Shown here piece after piece: positions 33,713 through 43,538 of a DNA stretch of 64,000 bases. The notes beneath the pieces were generated by a model. It worked only from the letters and a program-made list of their open reading frames with translations, ran no database searches and was not told the DNA's origin. Location of the stretch: NCBI GenBank assembly GCA_041905595.1, contig JAYRKT010000001.1, positions 183,338 through 247,337 of the forward strand, written 5' to 3'. Each line of letters opens with the position of its first letter. Within the stretch, counting starts at the first letter, position 1. This stretch comes from Aliitabrizicola sp041905595. Lineage in GTDB: Bacteria > Pseudomonadota > Alphaproteobacteria > Rhodobacterales > Rhodobacteraceae. Both the position numbers and the translations under genes were made by a program.

Positions 33713-33949
33713 TCAGAACGCCTTGAACGTCATGGTGGTCAGGGTGCGCACGACGCCGGGAATGTCAAACAGCCGCTCGTTCAAATAGCGGCCGACATCC
33801 TCCTCCTCGGGAATGTAGACCTTGGCGATCAGGTCATATTCGCCCGAGGTCGAATAGAGCTCCGAGACCAGTTCCCGGTCATAGATCGCATCGGCCACCT
33901 CATAGGTCTTGCCGGGGGCGCAGTGGAACTGGACGAAGACGCAGTGCAT
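33713..33949 (-). CDS. Stand-alone Lrp/AsnC ligand-binding (RAM) domain protein
   Basis: A 78-residue protein that consists only of the RAM effector-binding domain found at the C-terminus of Lrp/AsnC regulators: MHCVFVQFHCAPGKTYEVAD, GEYDLIAKVYIPEEEDVGRY and a final VVRTLTTMTFKAF. There is no DNA-binding helix-turn-helix. Such proteins form the same dimers and octamers and bind amino acids, or could join with full-length Lrp proteins. Convergent with the TIGR02186 gene. Its function is unknown. Confidence 0.88.
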   Translation of the reverse strand: MHCVFVQFHCAPGKTYEVADAIYDRELVSELYSTSGEYDLIAKVYIPEEEDVGRYLNERLFDIPGVVRTLTTMTFKAF

Positions 33950-34095
33950 AGGCGGATTCCTTCTTGCGGCAGTCAGAGACTACCGGGCTTCGTCGCGAAG
34001 CGGAAGCGGTGCAGAGGGAGCTGTCTGCCCCCTCTTGGCCTGCCGGCCCATTCACCCCCGAGGATGTTTTGGCAACAAAGACTGGAGAAGCGTGC

Positions 34096-35625
34096 CTAGT
34101 CCCCCGCATCGGCCTCGAGCGTCAGGGGAGCCGCGCGGGTCGGCAGGTCGTCCGTCGAAAGCGGGCGCTGTGGCATGGCGAGGCGGTTGCGGACCACCCA
34201 GTGCAGGCGGTGCTCGGCGCGGGTGATCGCGACATAAGCGAGGCGCTTCCACAAGGGCAGACCCGCCTCCATCCGGCCCGACTGGGCGGCTGCATAAAGG
34301 TCGGGGGCGAAGACCTGCACCTCTTCCCACTGGGAGCCCTGCGCCTTGTGAATGGTCACCGCCGCCCCGTGGAGGAAGGCTGCGCCCATGGTGGCGGCAT
34401 GGGGAATGAAGGGTTCTTCCTCGTCCGGCTTCTCGATCTTGATGATCGCCGCGGCGGAGAGTTGCGGCTCTTCGGCGCCGATGACGTGCAGTTTCGCAAA
34501 GCCAGTACGATTGCCGGGGCCTAGATAAATCACCTGTGCGCCCTTGATGAGACCGCGCGCCTCGAGGTCGATGCGCTTCTTGCGGTGCTTCAGCGGCAAC
34601 TCGATGCCATCGCAGATCAGCGGCTCTCCGGGCAGGAGTTCGAAGTCAGGCGCCCCATGTGCGGTGCGGAAGGCCGTGATGAGGCGAACACGGGTTGCGT
34701 TGCGCCAGACCAGAACCGGCGAGCGCGCCATCAGGTCGGAGTCAACCCGCTGCGCCAGAACAACGCGGTCGTCCTGGCGCGCCACGTCCTCGACCAGCCG
34801 CTCGAAATCCTCGAAGCCGAGCGCCGGGTCGGCCAGCGCATGGGCAAGGTCAAGGATCGGGTTGCCTTCGACCTGTCGGTGGATCCGGTCGAGCACCAGC
34901 TTGCGCGTGTCGCCAAGCTTGTCAAAGACCATCTCGCCCGACTGGCCCACAGGCGCCAGCTGCGCCGGATCGCCGAACAGCACCAGCGTCGGAAAGATCT
35001 CGCGCAGGTCGTCGAACTGGCGTTCGTCCAGCATGGAGCTTTCGTCGACGAAGCCTATGTCCAGCGGTTCCTCCCTCCGCTTCCAGCCCTTGATGAAATC
35101 GCTGCCCCTCAGCCCCGCTGCCGCCAGCGCGCCGGGGATCGAAGGCAAACCGTCGTAGAACGCCTTGGCCCGGTCGAGCTGCGCGTCGGTCAGCCCCTCG
35201 ACCACGGGACGGGTTGCCTGCCCCGCCAGCCAGTCAGCGATCTTCTCATATTGGGGGTCGTAGACCGGGGTATAAAGGATCCGGTGGATGGTGGTGGCCG
35301 GGACGCCGCGCATGCGGAGCACGGAAGCCGCCTTGTTCGTGGGGGCAAGGATAGCGAGGGTGCGCCGATCCTTGCGCCGGCGCCCCTCGTAGTCGCCGGT
35401 GACGATCTCGACCCCGGCCGATTTGAGTGCACGATACAGACTGGCCAGCAGCATGGTCTTGCCCGAGCCTGCCTTGCCCAGAACGGCAAGGACCGAGGCC
35501 TTGCCCTCGGCCTGAGGGGTCAGTGTGCCCTCGAAAAGATCCACGCCCATGCCGCGAAGCTGGTCGGCGACGCGATCCCAAGCCTCGGCCTGGTCGTCGG
35601 AAAAGGTCAGCGCGGGGGCCTGCAT
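34096..35625 (-). CDS. RecD-like ATP-dependent DNA helicase (SF1B)
   Basis: A 509-residue helicase of superfamily 1: Walker A VLGKAGSGKTMLLASL (about 48-63), motif Ia ILAPTNKAASVLR, Walker B IGFVDESSMLD, motif III LVLFGDPAQLAPVG and the C-terminal UvrD/RecD box AAVTIHKAQGSQWEEVQVF followed by VAITRAEHRLHWV. It resembles RecD2-type and viral helicases but has no long N-terminal region and no RecB/RecC partners nearby. It probably works in repair or replication fork processing. ATG 35625 stands alone on the minus strand. Confidence 0.9.
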   Translation of the reverse strand: MQAPALTFSDDQAEAWDRVADQLRGMGVDLFEGTLTPQAEGKASVLAVLGKAGSGKTMLLASLYRALKSAGVEIVTGDYEGRRRKDRRTLAILAPTNKAASVLRMRGVPATTIHRILYTPVYDPQYEKIADWLAGQATRPVVEGLTDAQLDRAKAFYDGLPSIPGALAAAGLRGSDFIKGWKRREEPLDIGFVDESSMLDERQFDDLREIFPTLVLFGDPAQLAPVGQSGEMVFDKLGDTRKLVLDRIHRQVEGNPILDLAHALADPALGFEDFERLVEDVARQDDRVVLAQRVDSDLMARSPVLVWRNATRVRLITAFRTAHGAPDFELLPGEPLICDGIELPLKHRKKRIDLEARGLIKGAQVIYLGPGNRTGFAKLHVIGAEEPQLSAAAIIKIEKPDEEEPFIPHAATMGAAFLHGAAVTIHKAQGSQWEEVQVFAPDLYAAAQSGRMEAGLPLWKRLAYVAITRAEHRLHWVVRNRLAMPQRPLSTDDLPTRAAPLTLEADAGD

Positions 35626-35665
35626 GGCGCGGACCTTAGACGCTGCGGCAGGTCAGTTCCAGCGG

Positions 35666-35857
35666 TCAGTTAGGGCGGGAGCGAAGCGGTCGCATGTCGC
35701 CCTCGTCATCCTCGGAATCGGAGCGTCGAGCCTGGGAAAGTTCGCGTCGCGCCGTCCGCATGGCTTCTTCGACCTTGTCCGCAAGGCCCGGCAGGTCGTT
35801 GGACAAGGCATAGAGGCGAAGGTCGCCCAATACTTCAAAAATCCAATCGTGGGCCAT
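35666..35857 (-). CDS. Small conserved protein of unknown function
   Basis: A 63-residue protein starting MAHDWIFEVLGDLRLYALSN, with a helical N-terminal half and a charged C-terminal tail (ELSQARRSDSEDDEGD). I recall similar small proteins in Rhodobacterales, always short and without a known role. The start at 35857 is chosen because the longer frame upstream reads a hydrophobic, Cys-rich peptide from an AT-rich intergenic stretch. The ribosome site is weak. It lies between ccr and the helicase gene on the same strand. Confidence 0.6.
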   Translation of the reverse strand: MAHDWIFEVLGDLRLYALSNDLPGLADKVEEAMRTARRELSQARRSDSEDDEGDMRPLRSRPN

Positions 35858-35962
35858 GACAAAACAACCGAGCGAACAACTGCTCCAATAAGAATAACAT
35901 AAGATGAAGGGAAATGATTGTTCGCCACCGCGCAACAGACCGTTGCCAGGTGATCGACAAGC

Positions 35963-35992
35963 AGCCCCGGCGCAAGATTGGGCGCCGGGGCT
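35963..35992 (-). terminator. Hairpin at the 3' end of ccr
   Basis: AGCCCCGGCGC (35963-35973) and GCGCCGGGGCT (35982-35992) form a perfect 11-bp stem with an 8-base loop, beginning 6 bases after the ccr stop. On the ccr strand it is preceded by AAAATCC but not followed by a T-run; on the plus strand TTTT follows it. It probably ends or protects the ccr transcript. Confidence 0.65.
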
Positions 35993-35998
35993 GGATTT

Positions 35999-37288
<1,290 letters not shown>

Positions 37289-37367
37289 CACTTTGCTCTC
37301 CCTTGGGAAACCTGTGCCGCGACGCAGAATCGCACCGCTTTCTGGGGAGAGAATTAGAATCCAATGA

Positions 37368-37377
37368 GCAATATTGC
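37368..37377. promoter_or_regulatory. Palindrome upstream of ccr
   Basis: GCAATATTGC, perfect over 10 bp and overlapping a second palindrome ATTGCAAT (37373-37380), 80 bp upstream of the ccr start in an AT-rich pocket. It is a candidate operator. TTGC-containing elements also occur before ecm and mcl2. RamB-type regulators of acetate metabolism in actinobacteria bind TTTGCAAA-like sites, but the link here is speculative. Confidence 0.35.
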
Positions 37378-37404
37378 AATAGCTTCACGACGCATTTTGT
37401 AATT

Positions 37405-38802
37405 TTATGTCTGCGGCGTTGCAGCAATCTGATCAAGCATCTGCTGCACAGGCGCGGCGTGATAGGCCAGAAGCGCCTCCTTGCCAGGCGCGGGGCAGAG
37501 TGCATTTTCCAGTTCCAGGATCATGTCCCGCTGCATCAATGCGCCCAGACCCTCAGCGATGGCACCTAGCGCACCGCCTTCCGGCAGCTCCATTGGCTGC
37601 CCGGCGGCCTCCAGCTGTTCGACGATGTCGGCCACACGTGCCGGCAGATCTGCCCGCGGCACTGGCGTATTGCCGATGGCCGCCGCAACCAGCGGCACAG
37701 GCAAAACGGGCACGCTTTTCTGAACCTCTTCCATCAGCCGTACACCCAGGCCGACCGTCACCCGCTCGAACGACAATCCTTCCATCCCATCGATGACGAA
37801 ATCGCGCAGGCTCACGGGGGCGCCGAAGGCGACGGCCGCTGTCCCGAAGCCGGGGAAGCGACCGGTCATCTTGCGCCAGAGCGTGCGCCAGATGAAGCCG
37901 AGGATCGACAAAGGGCGTGCCCGGAACCGCCGGATGCCGGTCTGATGCGCCTCGGTCAGCAGTCTGTCCTCGAGCACCCGATCATAGGCCAGACCCACGG
38001 GCACGAAGACGACATCGCGTGACGGCTCCTGCTCGAAACCCTGAACCATGTAGGACAACAGTCCAAGCTTTGCCGCGCCGACCCGGCCGTCCAGCGACAG
38101 CCCGCCTTCGGGAAAGATCGCCTGCGTCGTGCCTTCGGCAGTCGCCATCTGCACGTAACGCGCCAGAACCTGGCGATAGAGGCCGTTGCGTGAATTGCGG
38201 CGGATGAAGTAGGCGCCAGTTGACCGGATCAGCGCCGACAACGGCCAGATCCGCGCCCATTCGCCCACGGCATAGGAAATGGCCGAGCGGTCGGCGACCA
38301 GCCAGGTCACCAGCACATAATCCATGTTGCTGCGGTGGTTCATGACGAAGACAACCGTCGCCCGCGGGTCAATTTCTGCGATCGCGTCATCGACCTTGCC
38401 TACCTTGACCCGGTAGAAAAGCTGGCTCAGCCAGCGCGCAGCCGAGGTGGCAAAGCCGAAATAGAGCGTGGCCGAAAAGGCGGGGGCGATTTCCCGCGCA
38501 TAGCTGCGCGCTTCGTCGAAGACGACGTTTTCCGGTTTGCCGGTCTCGACCGCTTCCTCGACGACCGCAGACATGACCTTGGGATCGTAGGCGAGCCGAA
38601 CGACGACATCCTGTCGGCGCATGAACTTGAAGGGCGAAATCGGTCGCACCAGCCGCGCGTTCAGCCGCGCAACGGCGCGTTCCATCCGCCTGCGGAAGAA
38701 CCAGCGCACCGAGGGAAACAGGAAATGCGACAGGAAGGCCACCGCCGCGAAGGCGACGATCAGCACGAACAGCCAGAGAGGCAACTCAACGGTCGAGAAC
38801 AT
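37405..38802 (-). CDS. PlsB-like glycerol-3-phosphate or lysophospholipid acyltransferase
   Basis: Expected to transfer an acyl chain from acyl-CoA or acyl-ACP to a glycerophosphate in the inner membrane. The 465-residue chain has an N-terminal membrane helix (LPLWLFVLIVAFAAVAFLSHF), the catalytic HxxxxD in VVFVMNHRSNMDYVL, then SYAVGEWARIWP, the FPEGG block (AIFPEGGLSLDGR) and a proline-containing PVGLAYDRV block. That is the PlsB order of motifs, though the protein is much shorter than the E. coli enzyme. The ATG at 38802 is favoured; a GTG at 38841 is an alternative, and neither has a strong ribosome site. Confidence 0.8.
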   Translation of the reverse strand: MFSTVELPLWLFVLIVAFAAVAFLSHFLFPSVRWFFRRRMERAVARLNARLVRPISPFKFMRRQDVVVRLAYDPKVMSAVVEEAVETGKPENVVFDEARSYAREIAPAFSATLYFGFATSAARWLSQLFYRVKVGKVDDAIAEIDPRATVVFVMNHRSNMDYVLVTWLVADRSAISYAVGEWARIWPLSALIRSTGAYFIRRNSRNGLYRQVLARYVQMATAEGTTQAIFPEGGLSLDGRVGAAKLGLLSYMVQGFEQEPSRDVVFVPVGLAYDRVLEDRLLTEAHQTGIRRFRARPLSILGFIWRTLWRKMTGRFPGFGTAAVAFGAPVSLRDFVIDGMEGLSFERVTVGLGVRLMEEVQKSVPVLPVPLVAAAIGNTPVPRADLPARVADIVEQLEAAGQPMELPEGGALGAIAEGLGALMQRDMILELENALCPAPGKEALLAYHAAPVQQMLDQIAATPQT

Positions 38803-38847
38803 GGACGTCGCGAGGTCGGTCCCCCGCCGGGCAGAAGTCACGGCGGC

Positions 38848-39273
38848 TCACTGGAAGGCCAGCGTCGCCATGAGCAGGATCAACGTGAATATCCCCATGC
38901 CGATCTTGCCCAGCATCGGAAGTCGTGCCGCCGCGGCACCATCACCGGTCCGCGCCCGTTTGCCGGTCCGAACATTGTAGACCACCAGCGCGATCAGAAG
39001 GACCACGAGCAGCATCTTGGCCCAGAAAGCGGCGGGCATCGATGCTGCATCGTAACGCGCCCAGACAAGAAAGAGACCGGTCGCGATCAGCGTTCCGATC
39101 GCCATACGCCCCATCTTCGAGAGAGTATCGATGGTTGCGCCAACAACCGGACGTGCCTCGACCGGGCCCTGCATCATCAGCCGCCCGACGACAGGAATTC
39201 CGAAAGTCGCACTGCCTCCGACGCCAATGGCCAGAAAATGCAGCCAGAGCGCGATCTTCACCAATAGTTCCAT
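38848..39273 (-). CDS. Small four-helix membrane protein, CopD/DUF2269-like
   Basis: A 141-residue inner-membrane protein with four hydrophobic stretches: LLVKIALWLHFLAIGVGGSATF, MGRMAIGTLIATGLFLVWA, FWAKMLLVVLLIALVVYNV and GKIGMGIFTLILLMATLAF. The pattern resembles the CopD-like or DUF2269 families; the histidine in ALWLHF is a possible heme or metal ligand. GGGGAGG precedes ATG 39273, and a 14-codon upstream extension is rejected. The acyltransferase gene starts just after it on the same strand. Function unknown. Confidence 0.8.
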   Translation of the reverse strand: MELLVKIALWLHFLAIGVGGSATFGIPVVGRLMMQGPVEARPVVGATIDTLSKMGRMAIGTLIATGLFLVWARYDAASMPAAFWAKMLLVVLLIALVVYNVRTGKRARTGDGAAAARLPMLGKIGMGIFTLILLMATLAFQ

Positions 39274-39359
39274 GAACCTCCCCCGCGGACACGGCCCACG
39301 GGGGCAGCCTTTCAAATTTCGGACAGTTTGGGAAGGCCTGCCAGTCTGCAGCCGCTCAA

Positions 39360-39692
39360 TCAGGGCTGATAGTAGTAGTCGCCGATCTCGCAGACATTGA
39401 CGTTCGCACGGGTCAGCTCGGTGCCATCCTCAAAGATCGCCCGGAAGTCAAACTCGCAATAGCCGTACTTGTTGTCGAAATTCATGTTCATCACACCGCC
39501 AGGCGCGAGGGTCGACGACCCCATCACGTCCTTGCCCCATTTCGGCGAACCGGAGTTCGTCGAGTAGAAGCGATAGAGCGTCAAACCGGTTTCGTTGTGG
39601 ATGCGGACGTTGCGATCCACGGCGAGAACCGGCGTAGCGGCGGCGGAGACGATTGCGGCCGCAAGGACGACGCGCAGGGCATTCTTCAGCAT
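39360..39692 (-). CDS. Small exported protein of unknown function
   Basis: A 110-residue precursor with a Sec signal (MLKNALRVVLAAAIVSAAAT, cut likely after VLA). The mature domain begins VDRNVRIHNETGLTLYRFY and has two cysteines (YGYCEFDF and NVCEIGDYYYQP), probably disulfide-bonded in the periplasm. The GYCEFDFRAIFEDG part looks like a family I recall as frequent in Rhodobacterales, without known function. It is encoded divergently from ecm with a 220-bp gap. Confidence 0.8.
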   Translation of the reverse strand: MLKNALRVVLAAAIVSAAATPVLAVDRNVRIHNETGLTLYRFYSTNSGSPKWGKDVMGSSTLAPGGVMNMNFDNKYGYCEFDFRAIFEDGTELTRANVNVCEIGDYYYQP

Positions 39693-39912
39693 CTCGAAAA
39701 TTCCTCTTGTCTGGCGAGGCCGGAAATCAGTCGGCCGACGATAAACTTACCGTGATCCGCGGCAGAAAAAAGGAGAGTTGCGAATTTTTGCATGACTTTC
39801 CAACGGCGAAACTTCGTTTGCGCCGCACTGCAGCGGATTCCTTGTTGACACTTTATGTCGCCTGTGACTTTTTCCGTGAAAGAAAATTACACTCCCGAAT
39901 CCGGAGCCCCCT

Positions 39913-41880
39913 ATGACCGCATCCGCGAAAGAACAGCCCTGGCTCTTCCGAACCTATGCCGGCCATTCCACTGCCGCAGCCTCGAACGCGCTGTACCGGA
40001 CAAACCTCGCCAAGGGTCAGACCGGGCTTTCGGTCGCGTTCGACCTGCCGACCCAGACGGGATATGACAGTGACCACGAACTGGCCAAGGGAGAGGTCGG
40101 CAAGGTCGGCGTGCCCGTCAGCCATCTGGGCGACATGCGGGCGCTGTTCCGGGACATCCCGCTGGAACAGATGAACACCTCGATGACGATCAACGCGACG
40201 GCGCCGTGGCTGCTCGCGCTTTACATTGCCGTGGCCGAGGAACAGGGCGCCGATGTGACCAAGCTGCAGGGCACGGTTCAGAACGACATCATCAAGGAAT
40301 ACCTGTCGCGCGGCACCTATATCTGCCCGCCGAAGCCCTCTCTGAGGATGATCACCGACGTTGCCGCCTACACGCAGCAGCACCTGCCCAAGTGGAACCC
40401 GATGAACGTCTGCTCCTACCATCTGCAAGAAGCGGGTGCGACGCCGGAGCAGGAACTGGCTTTTGCGCTGGCGACGGCGCAGGCGGTGCTGGATGACCTG
40501 AAGGGCAAGGTCCCCGCAGCCGATTTCCCCAACATGGTTGGCCGCATCTCGTTCTTCGTCAACGCCGGCATCCGATTTGTGACCGAGATGTGCAAGATGC
40601 GGGCCTTCGTCGATCTCTGGGACGAGATCCTGCAGGACCGCTACGGCATTGCCGACGCCAGGTATCGCCGCTTCCGCTACGGCGTGCAGGTCAACTCGCT
40701 TGGTCTGACCGAACAGCAGCCCGAGAACAACGTCTACCGCATCCTGCTCGAGATGCTTGCGGTGACGCTGTCGAAAAAGGCTCGCGCCCGCGCAGTGCAG
40801 CTCCCCGCCTGGAACGAGGCGCTTGGTCTGCCCCGCCCCTGGGACCAGCAATGGTCGCTCCGCATGCAGCAGATCCTCGCCTACGAGACCGACCTTCTGG
40901 AATATGACGACCTCTTCGACGGCAACCCGGCGGTGGACCGCAAGGTGGCGGAACTCAAGGACGGCGCCCGCGCCGAACTGGCGCAGATCGACGCCATGGG
41001 CGGCGCGGTGGCCGCGATTGAATACATGAAGTCGAGGCTGGTGGAGTCGAACTCCGAGCGCATCGCCCGGATCGAGGCCAAGGAAACCGTCGTCGTCGGC
41101 GTCAACCGCTGGACCGAAGCCGCGCCCTCGCCGCTCACCGCCGGCGACGGCGCGATCATGGTGGTGGACGAGGCGGCGGAGCGCGATCAACTGGAACGCC
41201 TCGCGGCTTGGCGCGCTTCCCGCGACGAAGGCAAGGTCAAGACGGCGCTCGAGGCCGTTCGTCAGGCCGCCGCGACCGGCGCGAATATCATGCCGCCTTC
41301 GATTGCCGCCGCCAAGGCGGGCGCGACCACCGGTGAATGGGGCGACGTGGTCCGCAAGGCTTTCGGCCAATATCGCGGACCGACCGGCGTGTCGAAGAAC
41401 CCCTCGAACCGCACCGAGGGTCTCGACCCGATCCGCGAGGCGGTGGATGCCGTCTCGGCCAAGCTCGGCCGCAAGCTCAAGTTCCTCGTCGGCAAGCCCG
41501 GCCTCGACGGCCATTCGAACGGCGCCGAACAGATCGCCGCCCGCGCCCGCGACTGCGGCATGGACATCCATTACGAAGGCATCCGCCTGACCCCGGCCGA
41601 GATCGTCTCGGCCGCCGCCGACCAGCAGGCGCATGTCCTGGGCCTGTCGATCCTGTCGGGCAGCCACCTGCCGCTGATCGCCGAGGTGATGGACCGGATG
41701 CGCGCCGCGGGCCTGTCCGACGTGCCGGTCGTGGTCGGCGGCATCATCCCGGAAGAAGACGCCGCGCGCCTGCGCGCCATGGGCGTCGCCGCCGTTTACA
41801 CGCCCAAGGATTTCGAGCTGAACCGCATCATGCTTGACATCGTGGCACTGGTGGACGCCCGCCCGATCGCCGCCGAGTGA
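39913..41880 (+). CDS. ecm: Ethylmalonyl-CoA mutase (coenzyme B12-dependent)
   Basis: Converts (2R)-ethylmalonyl-CoA to methylsuccinyl-CoA in the ethylmalonyl-CoA pathway. The 655-residue single-chain mutase starts MTASAKEQPWLFRTYAGHST and has the barrel domain with QTGYDSDHELAKGEVGKVGV and MNTSMTINATAPWLLALYIA. The C-terminal cobalamin domain carries the DxHxxG motif (LDGHSNGAEQ) near 535 and LSILSGSHLPL. Its length and N-terminal sequence fit Ecm rather than methylmalonyl-CoA mutase. It needs adenosylcobalamin, to which cobU at 3.9 kb contributes. ccr lies on the opposite strand 2.6 kb upstream. Confidence 0.95.
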   Translation: MTASAKEQPWLFRTYAGHSTAAASNALYRTNLAKGQTGLSVAFDLPTQTGYDSDHELAKGEVGKVGVPVSHLGDMRALFRDIPLEQMNTSMTINATAPWLLALYIAVAEEQGADVTKLQGTVQNDIIKEYLSRGTYICPPKPSLRMITDVAAYTQQHLPKWNPMNVCSYHLQEAGATPEQELAFALATAQAVLDDLKGKVPAADFPNMVGRISFFVNAGIRFVTEMCKMRAFVDLWDEILQDRYGIADARYRRFRYGVQVNSLGLTEQQPENNVYRILLEMLAVTLSKKARARAVQLPAWNEALGLPRPWDQQWSLRMQQILAYETDLLEYDDLFDGNPAVDRKVAELKDGARAELAQIDAMGGAVAAIEYMKSRLVESNSERIARIEAKETVVVGVNRWTEAAPSPLTAGDGAIMVVDEAAERDQLERLAAWRASRDEGKVKTALEAVRQAAATGANIMPPSIAAAKAGATTGEWGDVVRKAFGQYRGPTGVSKNPSNRTEGLDPIREAVDAVSAKLGRKLKFLVGKPGLDGHSNGAEQIAARARDCGMDIHYEGIRLTPAEIVSAAADQQAHVLGLSILSGSHLPLIAEVMDRMRAAGLSDVPVVVGGIIPEEDAARLRAMGVAAVYTPKDFELNRIMLDIVALVDARPIAAE

Positions 41881-41953
41881 CTTGATCCGGGTCAAGGTCG
41901 GCGGACTCCGTCTTCGCTATCTCCCCAATGGGGGGAGATTTGTACGGAGACCG

Positions 41954-42316
41954 ATGGTGTTTGAACGCCTGCGCATGATGTTCGACCTTTGGCGCGACCA
42001 GCGCGAGATCGATGCCCTAAGTGATCGCGAAGTCGAGGATCTGGGTCTGACCCGCGACCAACTTCGCGCCTTTGCCCGCGTGCCGATGGACGTGCCGGAG
42101 CGGCTTGTCGCCATGGCCGCGATCTTTGGCCTGACCGAGGCCGATGTGAAGCAGAGCTATTCGGATTATCTCGAACTGCTTGAAGTCTGCGCCCGTTGCG
42201 GCGCACGCCAGCAATGCGCCGAGACGCTGGACGATTTCGCAACCGCAAGACCCGATGCCTGCGGCTTTTGCGCCAATGCCACCAGCTACCAGCGCATGGC
42301 CGAGATCGCCGCCTGA
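41954..42316 (+). CDS. DUF6455-type protein with DUF1127-like N-terminus
   Basis: A 120-residue protein. Residues 8-36 (MFDLWRDQREIDALSDREVEDLGLTRDQL) resemble the small DUF1127 helix-loop proteins. The C-terminal half has a cysteine pattern CARCGARQQC ... ACGFC that fits DUF6455, probably a zinc or Fe-S site. The start at 41954 has CGGAGA in front; the upstream in-frame extension overlaps ecm and is rejected. It lies 73 bp after ecm on the same strand and is followed by a double palindrome. Function unknown. Confidence 0.75.
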   Translation: MVFERLRMMFDLWRDQREIDALSDREVEDLGLTRDQLRAFARVPMDVPERLVAMAAIFGLTEADVKQSYSDYLELLEVCARCGARQQCAETLDDFATARPDACGFCANATSYQRMAEIAA

Positions 42317-42330
42317 TCCGGGCACGACCA

Positions 42331-42376
42331 CAAATTTCTTCGAAGAAATTTGCCAAAAGCCTTGCAAGGCTTTTGG
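42331..42376. repeat. Two adjacent perfect palindromes
   Basis: A perfect 22-bp palindrome (42331-42352; half CAAATTTCTTC) directly abuts a perfect 24-bp palindrome (42353-42376; half CCAAAAGCCTTG). Both are AT-rich in a GC-rich genome. They end 18 bp before the -10 of the ArsR gene and could end the ecm-DUF6455 transcript on one strand. The layout recurs at 1696-1739 and in weaker form at 28614-28658. Confidence 0.7.
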
Positions 42377-42445
42377 TCACTGTATGCCTGACCGCATAAT
42401 TAAACAAAATTGTTGAACGATAGCCGATCCATGCTATCGTTCAAC
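42373..42445 (+). promoter_or_regulatory. Promoter and operator of the ArsR/SRPBCC pair
   Basis: TTGGTC (42373-42378), 16 bp, CATAAT (42395-42400) looks like a promoter. Just downstream, GTTGAACGATAG (42412-42423) and CTATCGTTCAAC (42434-42445) form a perfect 12-bp inverted repeat with a 10-bp spacer. It ends 3 bp before the ArsR ATG. The position, between start site and start codon, fits autorepression by the encoded ArsR-family protein. Confidence 0.65.
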
Positions 42446-42448
42446 ATC

Positions 42449-42841
42449 ATGGTTGAATCAGAATCACCCCAACTCGACACCCTGTTCAATGCCCTCGGCG
42501 ATCCGACACGGCGCGACATGCTGCGCCAACTGGCCGAGGGCGAACGCACTGTCACCGAACTGGCGGCGCCGTACGACATGTCGCTTGCCGCCGCGTCGCG
42601 CCATATCAAGGTGCTGGAAGGCGCCGGGCTGATCCGGCGCGAAGTGCGCTGGCGCACCCATTACTGCCGCCTGAACGCCGGACCACTGGCTGCCGCCCAG
42701 GACTGGCTTGCCTTCTACGAACGCTTCTGGACCACGCGTCTCGACATCCTCGATCGCCTGCTGCGCGAGGAGGATGCGAGATTGCGCCCGACACCTGCCC
42801 CGCCGATACCCCACCCTAAACCCCCGGGAGACAAGTCATGA
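42449..42841 (+). CDS. ArsR-family transcriptional regulator
   Basis: A 130-residue winged helix-turn-helix repressor: FNALGDPTRRDMLRQLAEGERTVTELA, MSLAAASRHIKVLEGAGLI (recognition helix) and the wing REVRWRTHYCRLN. No metal-binding Cys pair (CxCxC) is seen, so it belongs to the metal-independent group that is usually paired with SRPBCC proteins. ATG 42449 (MVESESPQ) lies directly behind the operator dyad; there is no strong ribosome site, and TTG 42410 or ATG 42431 are alternatives. Its stop overlaps the next ATG by 4 bp. Confidence 0.88.
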   Translation: MVESESPQLDTLFNALGDPTRRDMLRQLAEGERTVTELAAPYDMSLAAASRHIKVLEGAGLIRREVRWRTHYCRLNAGPLAAAQDWLAFYERFWTTRLDILDRLLREEDARLRPTPAPPIPHPKPPGDKS

Positions 42842-43371
42842 CCCAACTGGCCAATCGCGAAGCCTATGGCTCGCTCATCGAACCCACGACCTTCCGCATC
42901 GAGCGACGCCTTCCCGGCCCGATTGAGCGCGTCTGGTCCTACTTGACCGACAGCGACCTGCGCCAGAAGTGGCTCGCCTCGGGGGTAATGGACCTGAAGG
43001 TCGGCGCCCCCTTCGAACTCGTCTGGCAGAATGACAGGCTCACCGACGACCCCGGCCAACGCCCCGAGGAGTTCGGCGAGGAGCACCGGATGAGCAGCCG
43101 CATCCTTCTGGTCGATCCGCCGCGAAAGCTGGTGTTCTCGTGGTTCGAAACCGGCGAGGTAACGATCGACCTGACCCCGGAAGGCAACGAGGTGCTCCTC
43201 ACACTTACTCACCGGCGTCTGTCGGGTCGCTCTGGCCTTCTCAACGTCTCGGCCGGTTGGCACGCGCATCTCGACGTGCTGGCGGCCCGCCTTGCCGGTG
43301 TGCCCTTCGGCACCTTCTGGGACAAGTGGCGCGCGTTGAAAGAGGATTACACCAGTCGCATTCCCGAATGA
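42838..43371 (+). CDS. SRPBCC (AHSA1-like) domain protein
   Basis: A 177-residue protein of the START/SRPBCC fold: FRIERRLPGPIERVWSYLTDSDLRQKWLASG near the N-terminus, then ELVWQNDRL and LVDPPRKLVFSWFE, and the C-terminal helix WHAHLDVLAARLAG. Such proteins bind small hydrophobic ligands in a deep cavity. It is translated from the same message as the ArsR repressor, and such pairs are frequent, so a ligand sensed or handled by this protein may relate to derepression. A strong terminator follows. Confidence 0.85.
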   Translation: MTQLANREAYGSLIEPTTFRIERRLPGPIERVWSYLTDSDLRQKWLASGVMDLKVGAPFELVWQNDRLTDDPGQRPEEFGEEHRMSSRILLVDPPRKLVFSWFETGEVTIDLTPEGNEVLLTLTHRRLSGRSGLLNVSAGWHAHLDVLAARLAGVPFGTFWDKWRALKEDYTSRIPE

Positions 43372-43375
43372 GTTT

Positions 43376-43416
43376 CTTCCGGGGCGGGTGTTCTGTCGAC
43401 CCCGCCCCGGAAGTTT
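43376..43416 (+). terminator. Intrinsic terminator after the ArsR/SRPBCC operon
   Basis: CTTCCGGGGCGGG (43376-43388) and CCCGCCCCGGAAG (43401-43413) form a perfect 13-bp stem with a 12-base loop, then TTT. It begins 4 bp after the SRPBCC stop. Confidence 0.8.
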
Positions 43417-43538
43417 CCGAGGCCTTGTAAAAGCCCTGTGGTGTCCAGACGCTTTTCTGGCCCGCTTTTCCCCGCTACCCCTGACGTTAACCCCGATTCC
43501 GCGCGCCAAGCCGGAACGGAGCGTCAGGGAGCCCAAGA

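Noticed and set aside
39853..41895. Very long minus-strand ORF (680 codons) opposite ecm
   Set aside because: It is a shadow frame of the high-GC ecm gene: low-complexity Gly/Arg/His-rich translation, no recognisable domain, and ecm is certain.
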